Part shown: in pieces, positions 5,350-12,602 of the stretch | Layout of the letters: each line of letters starts with the position of its first letter | Position numbering within the stretch: the first letter of the stretch is position 1 | Origin: an uncultured Collinsella sp. | GTDB lineage: Bacteria > Actinomycetota > Coriobacteriia > Coriobacteriales > Coriobacteriaceae | Reading direction: 5' to 3' | Length of the DNA: 29,656 nt | NCBI GenBank assembly: GCA_900542965.1 | Contig: UQPY01000027.1 | Coordinates: 1-29,656 of the forward strand | The notes under the pieces: model-generated | Databases searched by the model: none | What the model saw: the letters and a program-made list of their open reading frames with translations, nothing else | Told to the model about the DNA's origin: nothing | Position numbers and translations under genes: made by a program

Positions 5350-8058
5350 CTAAAAACCAAAGTCAGCAACAGGGGCAAACGAAACAGCGATGGTATACGT
5401 CTCGCGCCAAACGATCTTGCCCGTCTCGCGCTCGCGGCAGACCAGATAGTACGGACCCTTGGCCGAGAATCCATCCGTTGCATGCAACGCAAACTTGGCA
5501 TGCACCACGCGCTCCTGCGAGTTGACAGAAGTCTTGTTAGCATGCGCCTTGACCGTATCGCTCACCTCGTTGCCACTTGCATCGGTAAACACCAGCTCGT
5601 ACTCGCACGGCAAAACCTTGCCTTGGACGGGTTCTTCCTGGATCAAGTTGACCGAGAAGAGCGAGTTGGTCACTCGGCGTCCCTCACTTAGTACGCGCAG
5701 CGTCGCCGCGCGCGTGTCGACAAAGTCCTTGGAACCCGAGCGCGCACGCCAAAAACCGATAACGGGCACGCAGAGCTCCTGCAGGCTCATGCCGCCGTGG
5801 ACGTAGTTGTTAGTGCCGCCAGGACGCTTGAAGTGCACATTCTCGCGCGGGGCAAACCCCTCAAAACCGGCGCCCAAACGTCCCATGTCAACATTAACAA
5901 ACACCTCGCGTACCTCTTCCGAAAGCTTGGCCACGGCCTCGTTGGGCACCACCAGATGACGCTTGCCGTGCATGACAGGAGCGTCAAGGAAGGGAAGATC
6001 TGGCTTGCCGAGCATCTGGCACTCGTTGAGCTCACGACGCGTGTAGATGAAGCCGTGATCCGCCGTCATAACAACACGCGCGCCCGGGGCGTCGGTGCAC
6101 ACGCGGCGCGCCAACGCAGCAAGTTCCTCCACGGTGTCCGCACAGGCACCGAAGACGTCATCCTGCGTAGCGGCCTTCTCGCCCGTGGCATCGATCTTGT
6201 TGTGGTAGAGGTAAACAAGTCTTGAGTCCTTGAGCAGCGCCTTACGCTCGGTTCCCGCCATGTTGAGGTATGCGCTCGAGCGCAAAGCGCGGGCCGTAGG
6301 CTCAACATGGGTAAGCACGGCCTCGCGTTGCGGAGTCGTTGCGGTGGGCTTGCCGTCAGCCAGCACAAACGAACCATCCGCTGCAAGCCCAAGCGCCTGA
6401 TGCGGCAGCAGCGCGGGCATGCCCACCTCTGTAATGGAGGGAAAGACCGCCTGCATGCTAGAAACCTTGACGTTGCCGCCGCGCTCGCGCTCGAGCAGCG
6501 CCGCGACGTCGCAGGCCACCTCATAGCGCAGCGCGTCGCTCACGATAACGACCGTCGTTTTAGCAGAGCCCACAAAGGTGGGCAGCACATGCCAGTAGAA
6601 CTCATCCTGCCGTTCGGGACCCTCGATGTAGCCGCAATCGGCCCACTCCCCTTGCGCAGCGGATGTCCAGCAGGCATTGGCATCCGCCAAGAACCAGTTG
6701 CTGTAGAGATTCTCCGCCCAGTCCGCCACAGCGCGGGTGGGCTCCTCGAGCACATCGCACTCGACGGAGCGCGCCCGCAGATACGCGGTGCACATATGAC
6801 GATAGGCGGCATCCATGGCATACCAATCGGACGTGTAGGCATCCCACACCTGCTGGGGCTGCGCCAGATGGAACCCGCCCGCGTGCGCCTGCCTAAACGC
6901 ACACATATCGGCCACAGCGGCAAGCAGGTCAAAGTAGCTCTCGACACGACGGTACCAGCTTAGGTCGCAACGGCGCGCAGCAAAGGCACGCGCATCCTCA
7001 ACACGGTCTGCACCTTGCGCAAACGAGCAGAACAGCTGCGAGAGCACAGCCTCATTGACGCACGGAAACACATCAAGCGAGGTCAGCACATCGATCGGTA
7101 AGGTCTCGAACCGTGCAAAGAGTCCGCGGGCGTCCTCAACCAAACGGCAAATCTCAAATAGGTCCTCGCTCGATGCCTGGGTATCGGCGGTCTGGTCCCA
7201 CGCACGCACCGCCTCAAGGCAATAGGGCCCGTAGGCGGGAGCCACATGGCTTTCAAGCCCCTTGAGCGCTCCCTCGGGAAGCGCGGTGGATGCCGCCGTA
7301 AGGAGCACATGGGATGCAAGCATAAGCAATGAGTCACGCTCGTAAAGCGGCCCATCAAACCCATAGCAACGCACAATGAAGGCAGAGAGGGCATCGCGCA
7401 CGCAGTACTTGTCCGCCAACTCAGCCAGCGCCTCGGGACCCTCGTGCAGCAGCATGGTCATACAGCCACGCAGCACAAACGCGGGGCGCGCGTCACCAGG
7501 CTCTTTACCGCCAAAAATCACCGCAAGGATGCCGAGTTCGATATCGGATGCGCCCGAGGCATGTGGAACACACGCGGCAAACTTAGCGCAGCGGGTCTTG
7601 GCATCAAAGAACGTCTTGTGCTCGCGCAGGCTCTCGCGCACGGCGTCGATATTCTCGATGCCCAGCTGATCGGCCAAAAGCGAAAGATAGTCAGCCTGGA
7701 ACTGATCGGCATACAGCTCAACATCGGCAAGCCAATCACCCTCAAGCCTGCCGCGCGGGCAACGGCGATACAGCAAGATATCGCTCACAAGGTCATCGCG
7801 GTTGATGAGCTTCTTGACGGCAAACATACGGCCCTCGCAGGCCTCAACAAAGCGCACCGGGCGCTCAAAGTCACCGTGAGCAGGCATTACGCCGGCATCG
7901 GCCCCCACGCCGTCGAAACCCTCGGCAGCCAATCGCTCAAACTCAGGAGCAAACTCGCCGTCCGCATCGTGCCAAACCACAACACGGCGCGGCGCGCATG
8001 AGGACAACGGCTGCAAAAATCGCAGCTTGAGCTGTTCTTCTACATCTATCTTGGGCAT
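5350..8058 (-). CDS. pglZ: BREX protein PglZ (alkaline-phosphatase-superfamily domain)
   Basis: A 902-aa protein of normal PglZ length. The central domain carries VIVSDALRYEVA (Asp508) and MTADHGFIYTRRE (Asp667, His668), the metal-binding motifs of the alkaline phosphatase/sulfatase fold that define PglZ. The N-terminal 480 residues are helical and less conserved. The C-terminus, after HGGMSLQELCVPVI, is a beta-rich domain. PglZ is required for both methylation and defence in type 1 BREX and interacts with PglX; the substrate is not established. ATG 8058 has AAGGA about eight bases upstream, and it lies 23 bp after the C-terminal pglX gene, consistent with one transcript. Confidence 0.93.
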   Translation of the reverse strand: MPKIDVEEQLKLRFLQPLSSCAPRRVVVWHDADGEFAPEFERLAAEGFDGVGADAGVMPAHGDFERPVRFVEACEGRMFAVKKLINRDDLVSDILLYRRCPRGRLEGDWLADVELYADQFQADYLSLLADQLGIENIDAVRESLREHKTFFDAKTRCAKFAACVPHASGASDIELGILAVIFGGKEPGDARPAFVLRGCMTMLLHEGPEALAELADKYCVRDALSAFIVRCYGFDGPLYERDSLLMLASHVLLTAASTALPEGALKGLESHVAPAYGPYCLEAVRAWDQTADTQASSEDLFEICRLVEDARGLFARFETLPIDVLTSLDVFPCVNEAVLSQLFCSFAQGADRVEDARAFAARRCDLSWYRRVESYFDLLAAVADMCAFRQAHAGGFHLAQPQQVWDAYTSDWYAMDAAYRHMCTAYLRARSVECDVLEEPTRAVADWAENLYSNWFLADANACWTSAAQGEWADCGYIEGPERQDEFYWHVLPTFVGSAKTTVVIVSDALRYEVACDVAALLERERGGNVKVSSMQAVFPSITEVGMPALLPHQALGLAADGSFVLADGKPTATTPQREAVLTHVEPTARALRSSAYLNMAGTERKALLKDSRLVYLYHNKIDATGEKAATQDDVFGACADTVEELAALARRVCTDAPGARVVMTADHGFIYTRRELNECQMLGKPDLPFLDAPVMHGKRHLVVPNEAVAKLSEEVREVFVNVDMGRLGAGFEGFAPRENVHFKRPGGTNNYVHGGMSLQELCVPVIGFWRARSGSKDFVDTRAATLRVLSEGRRVTNSLFSVNLIQEEPVQGKVLPCEYELVFTDASGNEVSDTVKAHANKTSVNSQERVVHAKFALHATDGFSAKGPYYLVCRERETGKIVWRETYTIAVSFAPVADFGF

Positions 8059-8081
8059 GAATATCCTTACCGTATCTGCAG

Positions 8082-9050
8082 TTACTTAATCTTCGCCAGC
8101 ACATCCTGAAACTTGGCGTAGTTGACCTTGACGCCGTCATCCAGGTCGATCTTAATCATCTGGTCTGCCAAGTGGTGCAGTTTCTCCTCGTAGGCAATGG
8201 TCTCTTTGAGCTGGTCGTTGAGCTTTTTGATGCGCTTATCCAAGCGCACGCGCTCGCCGCGCTCGGCACTGACAAGGGCATCGTTGGCATACCCGATCTG
8301 GGCACGGTAGCGCTCCTGCTGCTCATGCACATAGTCGGTGCGGATGCGAGCCAACAGGTCAGGCTGGTAGCGATGCATGTAAACAAGGCACTTGAAGCCG
8401 TTCTTCTTGCCGCTGTCGAACAGCCAGTAGATGGGGCGCTTCTTATAGGTCTGGCAGTGGTCCTTAAAGAAGTCCTTCAAAAAGTAGGTGCGGATTACCT
8501 CGCGCGAGGTACCCTTGCCGCCAAGTGCCTCGGCAATAAAGGCCAGGTTCTGCTCAAGCGTCTCCTCACCATACACGGTGCGCACAAAGTCGATAAAGTA
8601 GCGCACGATGTCGTCGTCAAAGTACTCGTCATCGGTAATGGGCAGCACGTTGTCGCTATCGGGCATAAAGGTCACATGCGCGGGATCGGGCATCTTGGCC
8701 AGATAGTCATCGACTGTGGCGCCTTGGTCGGCCAGAACCAGCCCGTCCACATCCAGCGAATAGCGGCCAAACATGCAGCCCACGGCATAGCTTATGAGCG
8801 AGGCGATCTCGTCGCGCTTGGTACGCACGTACTTGTTGCCCTTGTAGCTCTCCGGAATCTCTTCTGCCGTATCGAAGATGCGCGCCACCGAGACGTACTT
8901 GTCCTCGACCTCGATGGGCACCTCTCCCTCCATGTTGTAGATCTTGGCAAAAATCCGGTTGAGTTCCTCCTCGTTGGCGCGAAGCTGCTCAAAGCGAGCG
9001 TTGACCTCGGCCTTGCGAGCCTCGTATTTTTCTTGAAGTAAAGTGGCCAT
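8082..9050 (-). CDS. C-terminal part of BREX methyltransferase PglX as a separate gene
   Basis: The 322 residues match the conserved C-terminal third of full-length PglX: FEQLRANEEELNRIF, ISYAVGCMFGRYSLD, FFKDHCQTYKKRPIYWLF, LVYMHRY, RIRTDYVHEQQ and a final DLDDGVKVNYAKF, in the usual order. In other type 1 BREX systems this follows directly, in the same protein, from the SWDFKRxPL sequence that here ends the 828-aa gene at 10050. I start it at ATG 9050, with GAGGGCGG about seven bases upstream; an upstream ATG at 9068 has no binding site. It contains a predicted coiled coil (about residues 250-300) and no catalytic motif. The piece ends normally, is not frameshifted and has its own ribosome binding site, so it probably still works with the N-terminal protein as a two-chain enzyme (inference). 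The 54 bp upstream of its start are AT-rich. Confidence 0.9.
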   Translation of the reverse strand: MATLLQEKYEARKAEVNARFEQLRANEEELNRIFAKIYNMEGEVPIEVEDKYVSVARIFDTAEEIPESYKGNKYVRTKRDEIASLISYAVGCMFGRYSLDVDGLVLADQGATVDDYLAKMPDPAHVTFMPDSDNVLPITDDEYFDDDIVRYFIDFVRTVYGEETLEQNLAFIAEALGGKGTSREVIRTYFLKDFFKDHCQTYKKRPIYWLFDSGKKNGFKCLVYMHRYQPDLLARIRTDYVHEQQERYRAQIGYANDALVSAERGERVRLDKRIKKLNDQLKETIAYEEKLHHLADQMIKIDLDDGVKVNYAKFQDVLAKIK

Positions 9051-9109
9051 ATTTGACCGCCCTCTCATTTAAAAACGCCGACTAATATTCATTTAAAAGG
9101 TCACTTTCG

Positions 9110-9126
9110 AGAGACAGCGAGTCTCT
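9110..9126. repeat. Short inverted repeat between the HEPN-like gene and pglX C-terminal gene
   Basis: AGAGAC (9110-9115) and GTCTCT (9121-9126) form a 6-bp stem with a 5-nt loop in the 144-bp gap between the two genes. No T run follows on the minus strand, so it is not a standard terminator. It may be a processing site or part of a cassette boundary. Confidence 0.35.
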
Positions 9127-9194
9127 TTGCGATAAAAACGTTGGAGCTCATTCGACACGCCGTTCTTTGCAATCAAAGATGAAACATCTCTTAC

Positions 9195-10040
9195 TCACGG
9201 ATTTGCGTCACCAGTAAGTTCCCATTTTCGATTAGAACGTGAATAAGCAATAAGCCCTTGGGCCTTCAGCTCGCCAAGCAATTTATCTAAATTACGCTTA
9301 GATAGCTCACAGTCCTTCCCGAGTTCATCTTTATTTGAGCAGGACCCACTCGAGATTCGAGACAAAACCAATTGACGTGTGTTTTCCCACTCCCGTTCTG
9401 AGGTCTCTTTCTTTCGGGCAATTTCTTCCGCCTCATATACAGCCTCGGACTTAATCACAGCAATCCAATCAATGAGAGTGCTGCATTTAAGAAATAAACG
9501 AGAACTCACCTCAAATGAATCCGCTCCAATGAGATCTTTTCCTGGCATACCGTTTTCAAAAGCAATGAAATCTACACCGTTCTTTTCGACCAATTGAAAG
9601 CGACAATGTGCCAACGAATTTCTAATAATCCGAAATAAATCAAGCACAAAATTGCTGTTGATGAGCGCCACAACGCGATTTGAGGTACAAGTTGAAGCAA
9701 AATTGCCAGGCATATCAGCATCAACAAACCTATTTTTCATCTCTTCTTTTCGTGTGGCCGTAAATAGCGTCGACCCATCGCAGAGATTGGCCACTTCCAA
9801 TAATCTTCGGTGAAGGTACCCGGATTTAGGAGGAACACTATCGGCCCATCCATAATCGAGAAGCGATATCCCTCTGCTACTCACACCTTTACAAGGAGAT
9901 TCAACCAGAAAAAACTGAATAATAGAACCCATGACGTCATTAGGGTCATTAACCTTAACAGCCTTTATCCAGCTTGGCTTAGGTTCGACATATTCAATTT
10001 TAGTCTTATCGACAGGCTTGTGCCTCTTCTTTTCAGCCAT
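9195..10040 (-). CDS. HEPN-like protein with winged-helix-like C-terminus, embedded in pglX
   Basis: A 281-aa protein from ATG 10040, with AGGTGAT overlapping the TAG of the upstream pglX gene, so translation is probably coupled; GTG 10049 would add three residues. The middle contains LFRIIRNSLAHCRF. The R-N-x-x-x-H hexamer (Arg140 to His145) in a helical context is the signature of HEPN-superfamily ribonucleases and related nucleotide-binding proteins. Residues 222-275 (SRISSGSCSNKDELGKDCE, then LDKLLGELKAQGLIAYSR) read like a winged helix-turn-helix. GC content is clearly lower than in the flanking genes: 49 of 120 bases at 9601-9720 against 35 of 60 at 12061-12120. It separates the two halves of pglX. 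I do not know a named family for it. HEPN RNase activity, DNA binding and a role as backup effector or regulator of BREX are inferences. Confidence 0.7.
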   Translation of the reverse strand: MAEKKRHKPVDKTKIEYVEPKPSWIKAVKVNDPNDVMGSIIQFFLVESPCKGVSSRGISLLDYGWADSVPPKSGYLHRRLLEVANLCDGSTLFTATRKEEMKNRFVDADMPGNFASTCTSNRVVALINSNFVLDLFRIIRNSLAHCRFQLVEKNGVDFIAFENGMPGKDLIGADSFEVSSRLFLKCSTLIDWIAVIKSEAVYEAEEIARKKETSEREWENTRQLVLSRISSGSCSNKDELGKDCELSKRNLDKLLGELKAQGLIAYSRSNRKWELTGDANP

Positions 10041-10049
10041 GACGATCAC

Positions 10050-12536
10050 CTAGACAAGAGGATTACGTTTGAAATCCCAGGAGGTTTCAAACGAGTCCCA
10101 GTCAAGCCCTGCAATCTCCCGACAACTCTTCGAAAGCTGACTAACCGTTGAAAGCCTGCTTTCATCAGTGAGAATGGGCAACTTCGCGATATCGCCCGGC
10201 TGCGCGTTTAACGTGGGGACAAGAAATGAGGTTGCACTCGAAATTACGTTCGAATTAAGCAGAGCAAGGAGGTAATTGAACATCGCTTTGTCCGGATACA
10301 TTACGACAGCCGCCGAATCAAACAGCCAACCCGTTGGCTGTTCTCTAAATGAAATCAAACCCGATGAAATACGAGAGTAGGTAAGAGCACGATTAAAGGC
10401 AATTTCGTCCGGAATAACGCTTGCGCCTTCAGAATGTCTGAGACTCTCACCGTTGGACTTGTATTCAATTAAATACTCTGCATTTCCACACCAACGCCTG
10501 AACGAACCGCCTTTGTTGTGCGGATACCACTTTGCCTCACTTTCAAACGAACTCACAGCATTAGGACAATTGAATAAAGTCCTTCGTAAGGAACACTCAT
10601 GCCATAGTCGAATGAATCTAGCATTATCGCTCGTCTGAAGCCCAACACGCGGCTTTGCAATATCTTTTAGTTTAGGGCTGTTGGCAAAAGCATCGAGTAG
10701 CCCGTCACTGGCCCAGTAGGCAATGGGGGTGCCGGGAATCTGCTTGAAGGTCTCGGCGTCGCGGCGGTAGAACCAGCCGCAGTCGGGGTTTCGGATCGCT
10801 TCGAGGGCCTTCGGGGCCTGAACGGCAGCACCAACGAAGTCCGAAAGGCGCACGTAGCCGCCCTTGTAGCCCTTGATGAACGAGTTGTTGAACGTATAGG
10901 TGCAGATGGGCACGGTCGCGCCAGCGAAGCCCGAGTACTCAAGCTGGATGAGAGAGGTCAGCGTTCTGTTGTCGATAATCTCGTTGCGGAGCTTCTCATA
11001 GCTTCCGATGAACATCCAGACGAAAGGCGACATGACTCCGCACTCGCCGTGGTCCTTGGCGAGACTGAACATGCGAACGACAAAGCTGGAGAAGAGGTCA
11101 CTCTTCACGTCGGGGTAGTTCTTCTTGACCCACTTGCTCATGAAGGGGTTAAAGCTGCTGCTGCCCATATACGGAGGATTCGCCACGACGCAGATAAAAC
11201 GACGGGACAGTTTCTCGCAAATGGCGACGGCGCTTTCGAGCTTAGTTTTGGCCGCAGAAGCAAAAAGGTCCTCGGAGCAACTCGCGGCGGCAGCCTTGAG
11301 CTCGTCGATCTCGTCCTCTGAGGGATTGAGCAGCGAACCGATCTCGCCCAAATGACTCAGCTCCTCGGCGAGCTTCTTGTTTCCCGGCAGCTCGTCCTCC
11401 CCTAGCGGGATGCTCGAGAGCACGGTAACGTCGGCACGAACGCCACGCCTAAAGAAGCGACGGTCGTGCTCGCGGGCGCACATGGCAAGCGCCAGCTCCG
11501 CGATCTGTGCCGCGCGGGAATCGATTTCCATACCTGCAAGGTTTTTAGTAAGAATGAGCTCGGGAATCTCGCGCTCACGATAGCCGCGCTCCTCGTACAT
11601 ATGGAAGAGCAGCTCAAACGCATAGACCAAGATATGGCCCGAGCCGCATGCGGGGTCGCAGAGGGTTATCTCCTCGGGACTCGAAATGCGGATGAAGTCC
11701 TCGTGCTCAGCATCGGGCTCGATGTAATATTCCATGCGCTCGCGTAGCGAACTCCCCGGATTGTTGAGCATCCACAGACGGCCGAGCGAGTTCTCGACCA
11801 TATAGCGCACGATCCACTCGGGGGTGAAGAGCTGCGTGGCTGGCGCGATGTCCGCCGCCGCTGCCTTGCGCTTGGACTTGAAGAACTCGTCTTTAACGTC
11901 GGCATTGTAGTACTGATACATCCAGCCCAGAACGGTCACGCCCTTGCGCCAGTCCTCGTCAGTGAGGACGGCATTGAGTTTGCCCACCACACTGTCAGCC
12001 ATCATGAGGCCCTGGGGCAACAGCAGCTCCATGGCTCCGCCCACGCGTTCAAAGACGCCCGGCAGGCAATCGGCAAGCTCCTCGCACTGAGCAACAAACA
12101 GGTAGCGCCACAACGGTTCATCCAAGCCCGCCATCTTGAGCTCGGCTATGCGATCGGTATCGGCCGTCGTTATTTCCACGTCCAATGCGTTCTCCACGGC
12201 CTCGCTGCCATGGCTGCCGTCCGCACAACTTAGCATGCGCATGCGGCTGGGAAGCCATCCGCATGCATCCATGAAGCGAATGGCCACGATGCGGTTGAAC
12301 CAGGTGTAGGCCGCACGGTCGCGCAGCGCCTCGTGACCCACCTCCGCCTGCATGCGCAGCAGTTCGTCGCGTTGCTCAATCTCAGCCGGACTTAGGGGCA
12401 GGCCGTTGACGGTCTCGGACCCAACGGGCGCGGGTGCAGGTTCGGTGATGCCGTAGCGCACCATCTGCGCCTCCACGCCTTTGATGAGCTCCGTACGGGC
12501 CCAGGTGCAGAAGCTCTTAAGAGCAGAATCGTTCAT
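10050..12536 (-). CDS. pglX: BREX adenine methyltransferase PglX, N-terminal catalytic and target-recognition part
   Basis: An 828-aa N6-adenine methyltransferase. SAM-binding motif I is DPACGSGH (about 294-301) and catalytic motif IV NPPY (453-456). Residues from about 615 to 800 form the target-recognition region that sets the methylated and restricted motif. The protein stops after LDWDSFETSWDFKRNPLV, the exact point where normal PglX (about 1200 aa) continues into the C-terminal domain found here at 8082-9050. ATG 12536 has AAAGG about 11 bases upstream. Up to about 10690 the gene is GC-rich. The target-recognition part is AT-rich (22 of 60 GC at 10561-10620, 29 of 60 at 10261-10320) like the HEPN-like gene beyond it. 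This points to replacement of the specificity region by transfer. Confidence 0.92.
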   Translation of the reverse strand: MNDSALKSFCTWARTELIKGVEAQMVRYGITEPAPAPVGSETVNGLPLSPAEIEQRDELLRMQAEVGHEALRDRAAYTWFNRIVAIRFMDACGWLPSRMRMLSCADGSHGSEAVENALDVEITTADTDRIAELKMAGLDEPLWRYLFVAQCEELADCLPGVFERVGGAMELLLPQGLMMADSVVGKLNAVLTDEDWRKGVTVLGWMYQYYNADVKDEFFKSKRKAAAADIAPATQLFTPEWIVRYMVENSLGRLWMLNNPGSSLRERMEYYIEPDAEHEDFIRISSPEEITLCDPACGSGHILVYAFELLFHMYEERGYREREIPELILTKNLAGMEIDSRAAQIAELALAMCAREHDRRFFRRGVRADVTVLSSIPLGEDELPGNKKLAEELSHLGEIGSLLNPSEDEIDELKAAAASCSEDLFASAAKTKLESAVAICEKLSRRFICVVANPPYMGSSSFNPFMSKWVKKNYPDVKSDLFSSFVVRMFSLAKDHGECGVMSPFVWMFIGSYEKLRNEIIDNRTLTSLIQLEYSGFAGATVPICTYTFNNSFIKGYKGGYVRLSDFVGAAVQAPKALEAIRNPDCGWFYRRDAETFKQIPGTPIAYWASDGLLDAFANSPKLKDIAKPRVGLQTSDNARFIRLWHECSLRRTLFNCPNAVSSFESEAKWYPHNKGGSFRRWCGNAEYLIEYKSNGESLRHSEGASVIPDEIAFNRALTYSRISSGLISFREQPTGWLFDSAAVVMYPDKAMFNYLLALLNSNVISSATSFLVPTLNAQPGDIAKLPILTDESRLSTVSQLSKSCREIAGLDWDSFETSWDFKRNPLV

Positions 12537-12563
12537 GGTTGATGAGCCTTTCTAAACGCCATA

Positions 12564-12595
12564 AGCCACCGGTGCGCGCTTTGGCACCAGTGGCT
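12564..12595 (-). repeat. Strong hairpin between brxC and pglX
   Basis: AGCCACTGGTGC and GCACCGGTGGCT on the minus strand form a 12-bp stem with one G-U pair and an 8-nt loop. It fills most of the 66-bp gap between brxC and pglX. No T run follows, so it is more likely an mRNA-stabilising or processing hairpin that adjusts the brxC to pglX ratio than a terminator. Confidence 0.55.
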
Positions 12596-12602
12596 CCGCG
12601 GG

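Noticed and set aside
4695..5525. 276-aa plus-strand frame
   Set aside because: Antisense to brxL and the end of pglZ; rich in His and Val as expected for a shadow of GC-rich coding DNA.
5337..5543. Longer BrxL start
   Set aside because: Would add 69 Arg-rich residues overlapping pglZ; ATG 5336 has a good ribosome binding site.
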